In this document: one piece after another, positions 16,653-25,571 of the stretch
Numbering within the stretch: position 1 is the stretch's first letter
How the letters are laid out: each line of letters starts with the position of its first letter
NCBI GenBank assembly: GCA_028279245.1
Contig: JANQOE010000022.1
Location: 1 to 64,000 of the forward strand
DNA: 64,000 nt
From: Alphaproteobacteria bacterium
Lineage (GTDB): Bacteria; Pseudomonadota; Alphaproteobacteria; UBA6615
Reading direction: 5' to 3'
Notes under the pieces: model-generated
What the model saw: only the letters and a program-made list of their open reading frames with translations
What the model was told of the DNA's origin: nothing
Database searches by the model: none
Program-made: the position numbers and the translations under genes

Positions 16653-17419
16653 CCGGCACTGCGATGTTCGACCTTTCCGGCAAGACGGCGCTCGTCACCG
16701 GGGCGCGGCGCGGTATCGGCTTCGGCATGGCCGAGGCATTGGCCGCCGCGGGCGCCGACATTATCGGCGTCAGCGCCAGCATGGAGGCCGACGCCGGCCT
16801 GTTGGGCGAGACCGTGCGCGGCATGGGGCGGCAGGTGTGGGGTTATGGCTGCAACTTCGCCGACCGGTCGGCGGTGACGGCGTTCGCACAGCGCGTGACC
16901 GAAGAACATCCGCAGATCGACATCCTGGTGAACAACGCCGGGACGATCCGCCGCAAGCCGGCCGCCGAACATCCGGACGAGTGGTGGGACGAGGTGATCG
17001 AGGTCAACCTCTCGGCGCAGTTCGTGCTGACCCGGGAGATCGGCAAGGGCATGCTGGCGCGCGGTTCGGGCAAAGTGATTTTCACGGCGTCGCTGCTGAC
17101 GTTCCAAGGCGGGATCACGGTGCCCGGCTACGCGGCGTCGAAGGGTGGGATCGGCCAGTTGACGATGGCCTTCGCCAACGAGTGGGCCGGCCAAGGCGTG
17201 AACGTGAATGCGATCGCCCCCGGCTATATCGCGACGGACAACACCGAGGCGCTGCGCAACGATCCGGTTCGCCAGAAGGCGATCCTCGACCGCATTCCAG
17301 CGGGCCGCTGGGGTGAGCCGTCAGACTTCCACGGGCCGGCGGTGTTCCTGGCATCGTCGGCTTCCGACTATGTGCATGGGACGATCCTGACCGTCGACGG
17401 CGGGTGGATGGGGCGCTAG
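16649..17419 (+). CDS. kduD: KduD-like SDR dehydrogenase
   Basis: 256 residues from a TTG at 16649 that overlaps the previous stop and has GGAG upstream; an ATG at 16664 is the alternative. A classical short-chain dehydrogenase with cofactor motif TGARRGIG, NNAG, catalytic Ser in TASLLTFQGG and YAASKGG. The segments AGTIRRKPAAEH, NAIAPGYIATDNTEALR and DRIPAGRWGEPSD follow KduD (2-dehydro-3-deoxy-D-gluconate 5-dehydrogenase) closely, so it probably interconverts keto-deoxy sugar acids. It ends the cluster before a terminator. Confidence 0.88.
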   Translation: MTGTAMFDLSGKTALVTGARRGIGFGMAEALAAAGADIIGVSASMEADAGLLGETVRGMGRQVWGYGCNFADRSAVTAFAQRVTEEHPQIDILVNNAGTIRRKPAAEHPDEWWDEVIEVNLSAQFVLTREIGKGMLARGSGKVIFTASLLTFQGGITVPGYAASKGGIGQLTMAFANEWAGQGVNVNAIAPGYIATDNTEALRNDPVRQKAILDRIPAGRWGEPSDFHGPAVFLASSASDYVHGTILTVDGGWMGR

Positions 17420-17434
17420 CCCCCTTCTCTGCGC

Positions 17435-17455
17435 GCGGGCGCCACGCCCGCTTTT
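17435..17455 (+). terminator. Rho-independent terminator after kduD-like gene
   Basis: GC stem GCGGGCG/CGCCCGC with a 3-nt loop, followed by TTTT. It ends the enolase-tct-dehydrogenase operon 16 bases after its last stop. Confidence 0.75.
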
Positions 17456-17570
17456 GAGCCCGCCCCAACCAACACATTCCGAGAAGACTGAGCGCGGCAA
17501 GTCGGCGCACCCGGCGGTGTACTGACGGTTGCGCTTTGGCGAAACTGTTCCGGCAACGGAGGGGCGGATC

Positions 17571-19367
17571 ATGTTGACGAACGTCTGGCCGGCGGCGGGC
17601 CGGCTCCCAGCGCGTTTGCTGTTGCTGATCATGTTCGGTGCGGCGTCGGTCTCGGTAGCGGATTTGGCTTGGGGGGCGGACGGGTCCACGAGCGAGATGG
17701 ATCCGGTCGGCATGATCTTCGGCCTGTTCGGCGGGCTGGCGCTGTTCCTGTTTGGGATGGAGCAGATGGCCACCGGGCTGAAGGCCGCGGCCGGCGAGCA
17801 GATGAAAGCGATCCTGGCGAAGGTGACGGCGCATCGCATCGTGGGCGCCGCGACCGGCGCTTTCGTTACCGCGGTTATCCAGTCGTCTTCGGTGACGACC
17901 GTGCTGGTGGTGGGTTTCATCAGTGCCGGACTGATGACGATGGCGCAGTCCGTCGCCGTCATCATGGGTGCCAACATCGGCACGACCATCACAGCGCAAA
18001 TCGTGGCCTTCAAGGTCACCAAGATCGCGCTGCCGATGATCGCCATCGGCTTCGGCCTGTTGTTCTTTGCGAGCCGCGAGCGGGCGCGGCATTACGGCGG
18101 CATCATCATGGGGCTGGGTCTGGTGTTCTTCGGCATCACCATCATGGGCGATGCGATGGAACCGTTGCGCGGGTTTCAGCCGTTCCTCGACCTGATGGTT
18201 GCCATCGAAGCACCCATTCTCGGTGTGCTGGTTGGCGCGGTGTTCACGGCCCTGGTGCAGTCGTCTTCCGCCACGACCGGGATTGTCGTCGTCATGGCGA
18301 CCCAGGGTCTGATTACCTTGCCCGCGGGCATCGCCATGGCGCTCGGCGCCAACATCGGGACCTGTATCACCGCCCTGCTGGCGACCATCGGGAAACCGCG
18401 GGATGCGTTTCGCGCCGCTTCGGTGCATGTGTTCTTCAACGTCGGCGGCGCGCTGATCTGGATCGGTCTGATCGACTATCTGCAACAGCTCGCGGTGTGG
18501 ATCTCGCCGGTGGCCGAAGGTCTCGCCGGCACGGCGAAGCTGGCGGCCGAGACGCCACGGCAGATCGCTAATGCCAATACGATCTTCAACGTGCTGAACA
18601 CACTGTTGTTCCTGCCGTTCACCGTGCAGATCGCGCGCCTGACGGAACGCCTTATTCCGGAGCGGGCGGTGCCGGAGGCGGTGGTCGTTGCGCCGAAGTA
18701 TCTCGATAAAGAACTGATCGAGACCCCTGCCCTCGCCCTCGACCGTGTTCGGCTGGAGTTGGGACATATGGGCGAGCGGGTCAGAGCCATGCTGGAACAA
18801 ATCCGGCCGGCGCTGCTGGAGCGTGACCGGGCGCTGCTCACCCATATCCGTCAGCTTGATAACGAGGTCGATATCTTGCGCGACCACATCATCGAGTATT
18901 TGGGCCTGCTCGGGCGGCAGCCGCTGACCGAGGACCAGGCGAATGAGCTGGTGCGGGCGATGACGGCCACCGACGACCTGGAACGGATCGGCGATCTGAT
19001 CGAAACCGACCTGGTCGATACCGGCCACCAGGTCATCGAGCTCGACCTGAAACCCAGCGTGACGACACGCGAGATCCTGTTCAATCTGTACGAAGCCACT
19101 TCGCGCGCCGTACACATGGCGATCCGCGCGCTGATCGAGGATGACCAGCGGGCGGCGCAGGCGGTGGTGCTGGCCAAGGATGAGATCAACGCGATGGTAC
19201 GTGCCGCGATGGTGCATCAGGCGGCGCGGCTGTCGGCCGATGCCGAAAGCCGGCTGGCACACCACCGGGTGGAGATCTCGATCATCGACAAGCTGAAGCG
19301 GATCTATTCGCTGGCGAAGCACATCGCCAAGCTGAAGCTGCCCGAGCCAACTGCTGCGGATGCCTGA
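17571..19367 (+). CDS. Na+/phosphate cotransporter with C-terminal PhoU-like domain
   Basis: 598 residues from the ATG at 17571 (GGAGGGG upstream). After a signal-like first segment, two repeated membrane modules each carry the QSSS motif of the NptA/PNaS family (VIQSSSVTT and LVQSSSATT), each followed by GANIGT. The C-terminal 220 residues are helical and PhoU-like (TATDDLERIGDLIETDL). It moves phosphate with sodium across the inner membrane. It is a lone gene between a terminator and a convergent gene. Confidence 0.93.
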   Translation: MLTNVWPAAGRLPARLLLLIMFGAASVSVADLAWGADGSTSEMDPVGMIFGLFGGLALFLFGMEQMATGLKAAAGEQMKAILAKVTAHRIVGAATGAFVTAVIQSSSVTTVLVVGFISAGLMTMAQSVAVIMGANIGTTITAQIVAFKVTKIALPMIAIGFGLLFFASRERARHYGGIIMGLGLVFFGITIMGDAMEPLRGFQPFLDLMVAIEAPILGVLVGAVFTALVQSSSATTGIVVVMATQGLITLPAGIAMALGANIGTCITALLATIGKPRDAFRAASVHVFFNVGGALIWIGLIDYLQQLAVWISPVAEGLAGTAKLAAETPRQIANANTIFNVLNTLLFLPFTVQIARLTERLIPERAVPEAVVVAPKYLDKELIETPALALDRVRLELGHMGERVRAMLEQIRPALLERDRALLTHIRQLDNEVDILRDHIIEYLGLLGRQPLTEDQANELVRAMTATDDLERIGDLIETDLVDTGHQVIELDLKPSVTTREILFNLYEATSRAVHMAIRALIEDDQRAAQAVVLAKDEINAMVRAAMVHQAARLSADAESRLAHHRVEISIIDKLKRIYSLAKHIAKLKLPEPTAADA

Positions 19368-19424
19368 ATGTTGCGCCGCAGCAATTGGCTTCGTTTCGTA
19401 ATTTCGATTTTTTGTTGTGTGAAA

Positions 19425-20243
19425 TCAGTCACTTGCGTTTTCGTCGTTTACAATTGGCGCGTCGCCCCGGTCGTTGGCGGGTGGCAGGGTTTCGAGGTCT
19501 TGGACGATTTCGGACTCGATCTCGGGCGCGGGGGGACGTGAGCGGGTGCGGCGGCCGACGGTCATCCAGTATTGACGTAAGGCGTCTTCAAGCTGGCGGT
19601 AGAGGGTGATCTCATAACGGGTCAGGGTTTCCAGCGCCTGGGGGTTCTGCATGATGTGGTTGAGGGTTCCGGCGTCGGTCATACTGCGAAACTGCTCCCG
19701 CGCGACGTCGCGTTTTGTAACCGCCTTGTCGTAGGCGGCTTGCTTCGCGTTCCAGTCTTTCACGGCCTTGACGACATGCGGCGGGTCGTCTTCGGTCGGC
19801 AAAAAATAGGGTCGTGTTGGCGGGGGCGGATGGTCCTTTAGCAACCGCCAATCCGGCACTAGCCCCGGGTCCTTTTCCTTGACCCTGGTTTCGGCCAACT
19901 CTTTCGTCCGGCGGGCCTGTTCGACGGCGAAGATCGCGGCCTCGATCCGGCCGGCGCGGGCCAGCCGCCACTGCAGGGTGGCGATGCGTTCGACCATCGC
20001 CACCTCGACCGCCCCATGGGGCGCCAGATTAGCCGAGACCTGACGGTGGAACTGCCGAAACGTGCCCGCATCCTCATCGCGGATTACCGGCGTTTCCGCC
20101 GCACACATGCCGTGGCGGAGCGCATTCCGCGCCGCGATCGCTTTCCCTGCCCGGCTACGTGGCCCCGTGCTGCGCAAGGAATTGCGCCGGTTGGCCGCAA
20201 TCTGCTTGGCAGAGGGTCCCCGCCGGCCGCCATCTGTGGCCAT
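19425..20243 (-). CDS. Uncharacterised protein with STGP/NALRHG motif
   Basis: 272 residues. The N-terminus has KQIAANRRNSLRSTGPRS, GKAIAARNALRHGM, a basic segment shared by a scattered family of bacterial proteins with no known function. A helical middle (about 75-120) contains QWRLARAGRIEAAIF; a Pro-rich linker and a helical C-terminal half follow. No signal peptide. Upstream, its start faces the ABC importer region. Distribution of the family suggests frequent transfer, but no mobile-element gene is adjacent here. Confidence 0.7.
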   Translation of the reverse strand: MATDGGRRGPSAKQIAANRRNSLRSTGPRSRAGKAIAARNALRHGMCAAETPVIRDEDAGTFRQFHRQVSANLAPHGAVEVAMVERIATLQWRLARAGRIEAAIFAVEQARRTKELAETRVKEKDPGLVPDWRLLKDHPPPPTRPYFLPTEDDPPHVVKAVKDWNAKQAAYDKAVTKRDVAREQFRSMTDAGTLNHIMQNPQALETLTRYEITLYRQLEDALRQYWMTVGRRTRSRPPAPEIESEIVQDLETLPPANDRGDAPIVNDENASD

Positions 20244-20450
20244 CTTACCCCCTTTTCCTCGCTAGACATCTCATAGTACGGGTATTATACCGTGTTTTGG
20301 GATGAACAGCAAGCCATTTTGACGAGATGAGACTGGCCCCGGTGCCACCATGCCGCTGGCTAGAAATACGGAGGCGCGGGATTATTACGAAAATATGTCA
20401 GTCATGTTACGGTCTTGAGGGGAAAAAACTGACAGCACCGGAGGAACCTA
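20244..20450. promoter_or_regulatory. Divergent intergenic region upstream of the ABC importer
   Basis: About 207 bases, AT-richer than its surroundings. It holds ACGG-N8-CCGT around TATTATA (20277-20292), which may form a -10/operator region, and TGTCAG/CTGACA (about 20396 and 20428) flanking the leader before the GGAGG of the binding-protein gene. These are visual matches only. Confidence 0.35.
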
Positions 20451-21494
20451 ATGAGGAGACGAGGCTTTTTGACCCTGGCGAGCGCCACTGCTGCAGCGGC
20501 GGCGTTGACTTCGGGGTCCCATTCTGCCCTGGCTGCGGATGAGGAACTCGTCCTTTACTGCAGCCCACAGATTGAGTGGTGCCAGTTGATGGTGGAGGAA
20601 TTTGAGAAGGCCACCGGCATCAAAGTCGCGATGACACGGAAGAGTTCCGGCGAGACCTTCGCCCAAATCAAGGCGGAGGAGCGCAATCCCAAGGGCGACG
20701 TTTGGTGGGGCGGCACCGGCGACCCACATCTGCAAGCGGCGGAAGAGGGTTTGACGGAAGAGTATGTGTCGCCGAACGCCGATCAGTTGCATGATTGGGC
20801 GATAAACCAGGCGGCGGCTGGCAGTAATAGGACGGTGGGCATCTACGCCGGCGCGCTGGGCATCGGCTACAACAGTGAACTGTTAGAGCAAGCCGGTCTG
20901 GAGCCGCCACAGTGTTGGGCCGACCTAACGAAGCCGGAATATGCCGGTGAGATCCAGATCGCCAACCCGAACTCGTCCGGCACCTCTTACACGACCCTAG
21001 CGACGCTGGTGCAGGTGTTTGGCGAGGAAGACGCGTTCGACCTGATGAAGGCGATGCACGTCAACGTGAACCAATATACCAAGTCAGGGTCGGCGCCGAT
21101 TAAGAATGCCGCGCGGGGCGAAACGGCAATCGCCATCACCTTCCAGCACGACATGGTCACGCAGAAGGTCGCCGGCTTCCCGATCGAAATCGTTTCTCCG
21201 TGCGAAGGCACCGGGTTCGAAATCGGCTCGATGAGCATTATCAAGGACGGGCCGAACCCCGAGTCGGCGCGGGCATTCTACGATTTTGCACTGGAGGCGG
21301 ACATTCAGGCGCTGGCAGCAAACGCCGCAGCCTACCAAGTCCCGTCGAATGCCGGCGCGGCACCACCACCGCAAGCCCCGAAGTTGGAAGAGATCAAACT
21401 GATCGAATACGACTTCAAGGAGTACGGCTCCTCGGCGACCCGGCAACGGTTGTTGAAGCGCTGGGATGACGAGGTCGGCGCATTGCCGCGCTAG
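20451..21494 (+). CDS. ABC importer substrate-binding protein, iron(III) type
   Basis: 347 residues with GGAGG before the ATG. The start MRRRGFLTLASATAAAAAL looks like a Tat or Sec signal with cleavage after ALA. The mature start LVLYCSPQIEWCQLMVEEF, then GDVWWGGTGDPHLQAAEEG and the IYAGALGIGYNSE region match the AfuA/FbpA class that binds ferric iron or a small anionic ligand in the periplasm. The ligand is not certain: the same class includes phosphonate- and phosphoglycerate-type binders. First gene of a three-gene importer. Confidence 0.88.
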   Translation: MRRRGFLTLASATAAAAALTSGSHSALAADEELVLYCSPQIEWCQLMVEEFEKATGIKVAMTRKSSGETFAQIKAEERNPKGDVWWGGTGDPHLQAAEEGLTEEYVSPNADQLHDWAINQAAAGSNRTVGIYAGALGIGYNSELLEQAGLEPPQCWADLTKPEYAGEIQIANPNSSGTSYTTLATLVQVFGEEDAFDLMKAMHVNVNQYTKSGSAPIKNAARGETAIAITFQHDMVTQKVAGFPIEIVSPCEGTGFEIGSMSIIKDGPNPESARAFYDFALEADIQALAANAAAYQVPSNAGAAPPPQAPKLEEIKLIEYDFKEYGSSATRQRLLKRWDDEVGALPR

Positions 21495-21514
21495 CCGCTA
21501 GTACGCAAAGGGGG

Positions 21515-23740
21515 GTGCCGTTGAACAGGTCGGCCTATCCCTGGATTCTGCTGGGGATAGCCGGCTTCACGTTGCTGCCGTGGTACGCGGCCGACGACGG
21601 CTTTTGGAGCTTTGCTTGGCTCCTCAACGGCGCCCCGTTCTCGGCAGAGGCGGGATCGGGTCTGTTCCAGGCCCTATTCCACGGCAGGACCTGGCTGTTG
21701 CCGGTCCTGCTGCTCCTGCTTATTCCGCTTACCGTCGTTTCCCGGCCCAAATCCGACCCGCTGTTCGGCCGCGTCCTGGTGTTGGCCGGCGGGTTGGGTT
21801 TTGCCTTCATCTTCGGCCAGGGCTTTGCCGTCGGCATCGATGGCTGGGAGTTCCCGGGCCTCGAAGCACTGTTCGGCCCGACGGAATTGCGCCAGTCCGG
21901 CATGGGTTACGGCGCGCTGCTGGCGCTGGGGGCTTTTCTTTTCCTGTTGACGACAGGCATCGCCACGCGCGGCGCGATTAACGGCGACGCGTTCGTCGTC
22001 GGCTCGATCGGCCTGATCGTCGCGGCGGTGGCGGTGTTCATCTTCTTTCCGGTGTTTCGCATCCTGGTCAGTGCCCTGCAGGATAACGACGGCGTCTATT
22101 CGCTGTCGGTGTTCTCCGAAAAGTTCTTCGACGCGCGGATTTGGGGTGTGGGTTGCCTGCCCAGCGGCGCCCGTTGCGGCGTGGCGTGGAACACCTTGCT
22201 ATTGGGCGTGCTCACCGGGTTCAGCTCGACGACCCTGGGTCTGGCATTCGCACTGATCGCCACGCGGACGAACTTCCGCGCGAAGAAGGCGCTGCGGGTG
22301 CTGACGGTGCTGCCGATCATCACGCCGCCCTTTGTTATCGGGCTGGCGGTCATCCTGCTGTTCGGCCGTTCCGGTATCGTGTCGCAACTACTGTGGACCG
22401 TTTTCGAAATCCGGCCGAGCCGCTGGATCTTCGGGCTGCCCGGCATCTGGTTCGCGCAAACCCTGGCCTTTACGCCGATCGCCTTCCTGGTACTGATCGG
22501 TGTGGTCGAGGGGGTCAGCCCGTCGATGGAAGAAGCGTCGCAAACGCTGCGGGCGAGCGATTGGCGCACCTTTACCTCGGTTTCGTTTCCGTTGATGCGG
22601 CCCGGCGTCGCCAATGCCTTCTTGTTGGGGTTCATCGAAAGCCTCGCCGACTTCGGTAATCCGCTGGTCCTCGGCGGCAACTACGACGTGCTGTCGACCG
22701 AGATTTTCTTTGCGATTGTGGGTGCTCAGAACGACCAGGGGCGCGCGGCGGTCTTGGCGATCGTGCTGTTGATATTCACGTTGTCGGCGTTCCTGGCGCA
22801 GCGCGTCTGGCTGGGCCGTAAGTCCTACGCCACCGTTACCGGCAAAGGCGATTCGGGCGTCCGCTCACAGATCCCGGTTCAGTTGAAATCGCTCGTGTAT
22901 TCGGTCGCGCTGCCGTGGGCGGCGCTGACGGCCGTCATCTACGTGATCATTCTCTTCGGCGGCTTCGTCGAGTTGTTGGGCCGTAACAACACACTCACCC
23001 TACGGCATTATATCGACGCGTTTGGCATCACGCGGGGCGACTTCGGGCTGGTGTTCAGCGGTCTGGCCTGGAACTCGTTCTTCACGACGATCTGGATCGC
23101 GCTGGTCTCGGCGCCGTTGACGGCGGTCGTCGGACTGCTGACGGCGTACGTTCTGGTCAGGCAGCGGTTCGTCGGTAAAGGCGTGTTCGAGTTCGGGACG
23201 ATGCTGAGCTTTGCGATCCCGGGGACGGTGATCGGCGTCAGCTATATTTTGGCATTCAATGTGCCGCCGATCGAGATTACGGGCACGGGCATCATTCTGA
23301 TCATCAGTTTTGTCTTCAGAAATATGCCGGTCGGCGTGCGCGCCGGCGTTGCCGCGATGAGCCAACTCGACCGAAGTCTCGACGAGGCGTCGCTGACACT
23401 GGGCGCCAACAGCTTTACGACCGTACGCCGGGTCATACTGCCGTTGCTCAAACCGGCGATCATTGCCGCGCTGGTGTTCAGTTTTGTCCGGGCGATGACA
23501 GCGTTGAGCGCCGTCATCTTCCTGGTTAGCGCCAACTACGACATGGCGACGTCATTCATTATCGGCCGCGTGGAAAACGGTGACTTCGGCCAGGCCATCG
23601 CCTATTCGTCCGTGTTGATCGTCGTCATGCTGCTGGCAATCGTGCTGGTGCAGATTACGGTCGGCCAACGGCAGATTCACCGACGGGCGGAGCCGACGGG
23701 CGCACCGGCGCAACAGACGATGGGAGGGATGGCCAGATGA
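21515..23740 (+). CDS. ABC importer permease, fused double-domain (FbpB type)
   Basis: 741 residues from the GTG at 21515; a TTG two codons later is an alternative start with better spacing from GGGGG. Two permease domains are fused, each with the EAA-type loop: EEASQTLRASDWRTFTSVSFP in the first half and DEASLTLGANSFTTVRRVILP in the second. About 14 membrane segments. The layout fits ferric-iron FbpB-like permeases. It begins 20 bases after the binding-protein gene and overlaps the ATPase gene by ATGA. Confidence 0.92.
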   Translation: MPLNRSAYPWILLGIAGFTLLPWYAADDGFWSFAWLLNGAPFSAEAGSGLFQALFHGRTWLLPVLLLLLIPLTVVSRPKSDPLFGRVLVLAGGLGFAFIFGQGFAVGIDGWEFPGLEALFGPTELRQSGMGYGALLALGAFLFLLTTGIATRGAINGDAFVVGSIGLIVAAVAVFIFFPVFRILVSALQDNDGVYSLSVFSEKFFDARIWGVGCLPSGARCGVAWNTLLLGVLTGFSSTTLGLAFALIATRTNFRAKKALRVLTVLPIITPPFVIGLAVILLFGRSGIVSQLLWTVFEIRPSRWIFGLPGIWFAQTLAFTPIAFLVLIGVVEGVSPSMEEASQTLRASDWRTFTSVSFPLMRPGVANAFLLGFIESLADFGNPLVLGGNYDVLSTEIFFAIVGAQNDQGRAAVLAIVLLIFTLSAFLAQRVWLGRKSYATVTGKGDSGVRSQIPVQLKSLVYSVALPWAALTAVIYVIILFGGFVELLGRNNTLTLRHYIDAFGITRGDFGLVFSGLAWNSFFTTIWIALVSAPLTAVVGLLTAYVLVRQRFVGKGVFEFGTMLSFAIPGTVIGVSYILAFNVPPIEITGTGIILIISFVFRNMPVGVRAGVAAMSQLDRSLDEASLTLGANSFTTVRRVILPLLKPAIIAALVFSFVRAMTALSAVIFLVSANYDMATSFIIGRVENGDFGQAIAYSSVLIVVMLLAIVLVQITVGQRQIHRRAEPTGAPAQQTMGGMAR

Positions 23741-24792
23741 CTGCGTCGGTCGTCTTCCAAGGCGTAACAAAGGCATTTGGCTCGGTCGTTGCCGTGCGCG
23801 ACGTGTCGTTCGAGATCGAAACCGGCAAGCTTGTCACCTTGCTCGGACCCAGCGGGTGCGGCAAGACAACGACCCTGCGGCTGATCGCCGGCCTTGAAAT
23901 GCCCACCGGCGGGCGCATTCTGATCGGCGGTGAGGATGTCTCTTCGTTACCGGCGACCGACCGGGACGTCAGCATGGTGTTCCAGTCTTATGCCCTGTTC
24001 CCGCACATGACGGTGCTGGAGAACGTGGCTTACGGCCTGGTGGTCGGTGGCATGGCCAAGCGGCAAGCCCATGGCCAGGCCGAAGAAGGATTGGCGCAGG
24101 TCGGATTGGGCGGATTTGGCACGCGGCTGCCAAGCGAGCTTTCCGGCGGCCAGCAGCAACGGGTCGCGGTGGCGCGGGCGCTGGTGCTCGAGCCACAAGT
24201 GCTGTTGTTCGACGAGCCGCTGTCAAACCTGGATGCAAAACTACGCCGCCGCGTGCGCGAGGACATCCGTGAGCTGCAACAGAAACTGAACCTGACGTCC
24301 GTGTATGTCACGCATGACCAGGAGGAGGCACTTGCCGTCTCCGACCAGATCATCGTGATGCGCGAGGCAGAGATCGCGCAGGAAGGTCCGCCGCGGGCGC
24401 TGTATGAAGAGCCCGTCGACCGGTTTGTCGCCGACTTCGTTGGCGATGCCAATTTAGTCGAGGGTGAAATCGTCGCTATCGAGGGGGATCATGGGGTGGT
24501 CCGCGTGGCGGACCTGGAGCTACGCCTCCACCACCGTGACCTGCCGCCGGGTAAGGCAGCGCTGGCCATTCGACCAGAAGCGATTCAACTGGCGAATTCG
24601 GATTCGGCGGAGGCCGGATTCAGGGGCCGCGTCAGCCGAGCAACCTACCTTGGCAGCCACCTTGAATACACGATTGACACGGAACTCGGCGAGCTGTTCG
24701 TGATCGATCCGCGGATGAGCCCGGTTTGGGCTGCGGGCAACGAAGTGTCCATCGTGCTCGGTCAACGCGGTGTGACGCTGGTGCGGGACTAG
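23737..24792 (+). CDS. ABC importer ATP-binding protein (FbpC/PotA type)
   Basis: 351 residues. Walker A GPSGCGKTTT, Q-loop, signature LSGGQQQRVAVARAL, Walker B VLLFDEPLSNLDAK and the switch His in VTHDQEEALA. A C-terminal TOBE-like domain (from about 270) with AIRPEAIQL supports the FbpC/PotA class. Coupled to the permease by ATGA. It completes the 20.4-24.8 kb transporter. Confidence 0.95.
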   Translation: MTASVVFQGVTKAFGSVVAVRDVSFEIETGKLVTLLGPSGCGKTTTLRLIAGLEMPTGGRILIGGEDVSSLPATDRDVSMVFQSYALFPHMTVLENVAYGLVVGGMAKRQAHGQAEEGLAQVGLGGFGTRLPSELSGGQQQRVAVARALVLEPQVLLFDEPLSNLDAKLRRRVREDIRELQQKLNLTSVYVTHDQEEALAVSDQIIVMREAEIAQEGPPRALYEEPVDRFVADFVGDANLVEGEIVAIEGDHGVVRVADLELRLHHRDLPPGKAALAIRPEAIQLANSDSAEAGFRGRVSRATYLGSHLEYTIDTELGELFVIDPRMSPVWAAGNEVSIVLGQRGVTLVRD

Positions 24793-24845
24793 ATTTCCGC
24801 CCACTCCCAGGGAAATGGCCGTTCCGCGTGAGCTTGCTCGCCGAC

Positions 24846-24881
24846 GGTCGGTCAGGGCGAAATTCCGCCTTAAGCCCGACC
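24846..24881 (+). terminator. Hairpin at the convergent end of the ABC operon
   Basis: Outer stem GGTCGG/CCGACC (24846-24851, 24876-24881) and inner stem GGCG/CGCC with a 6-nt loop. It overlaps the end of the convergent gene. No T-run, so termination is only likely. Confidence 0.4.
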
Positions 24882-25508
24882 GAAGGGTGCGCCCGGGGGA
24901 TGGTTGGAACTCTGCCAAACCGCGTCAGCCTCGCTGAAGGTCCCGCTGCCGGCGATAACACGTCCCTGCCCCAGACTGATCCCGCGGGCGACACCAAATC
25001 CCTTCAGCACCGCCCCGCGCTTGTCCGGATTGGGCTCAAGAAAACTGCCACCGGCGGCAAGCGTCACACCCTGGGCCAGGATATTGCCGAGAATCTGGCT
25101 CCCCGATCCAAGATCGGCCGGCCCCTGCACGGTTGCACCGCCTTGGTACCGGCCGCCATCGCCGACTATCAGTTCGGTCGCTGCACTCGAAACGCGAAGG
25201 GTCAGGCCACCTTCACCCAGTCGGTTGCCGTCGCCGATCTTGATTCCACCCGCGGACGCATCAATCCGAGCGCCGGTGAAGAACGTGTTGCCATCACCGA
25301 TCTCTATTTCACCGCCGGAACCGACAATCGCGACGGCGGGTTCAAGAAGATTGCCCGAACCGAACCGCGCGTTCCGCGAAACGAGCACCGAGAATGGATC
25401 CAGGACGACATTGTCGCGATCGCAAAGCGCCGCGAGTTCTGCTGGAGTCAAGAGTCCGCGATCCCGCCGCAGCCGGTCGATATGGGCCAGCAGCTCTTTC
25501 GATGTCAT
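24870..25508 (-). CDS. Left-handed beta-helix (hexapeptide-repeat-like) protein
   Basis: 212 residues from the ATG at 25508; a TTG three codons upstream is possible. The N-terminal 40 residues are helical (SKELLAHIDRLRRDRGLLT). Short repeats follow, with a turn every six or so residues (IEIGDGNTFFTG, IKIGDGNRLGEGG, LIVGDGGRYQGG), which fits a hexapeptide beta-helix as in acyltransferases, but no catalytic His is evident. Convergent with the ABC importer. Function unknown. Confidence 0.6.
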   Translation of the reverse strand: MTSKELLAHIDRLRRDRGLLTPAELAALCDRDNVVLDPFSVLVSRNARFGSGNLLEPAVAIVGSGGEIEIGDGNTFFTGARIDASAGGIKIGDGNRLGEGGLTLRVSSAATELIVGDGGRYQGGATVQGPADLGSGSQILGNILAQGVTLAAGGSFLEPNPDKRGAVLKGFGVARGISLGQGRVIAGSGTFSEADAVWQSSNHPPGAPFGRA

Positions 25509-25571
25509 GCCACGCAAACGCTAGCGAAGGCCAAGCGAGATGGGATGCGGAAGCCTGGAGTTCGTTTGCCC

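Noticed and set aside
17115-19322. 735-residue minus-strand ORF opposite the phosphate transporter
   Set aside because: His/Arg/Asp-rich shadow of a GC-rich coding gene.
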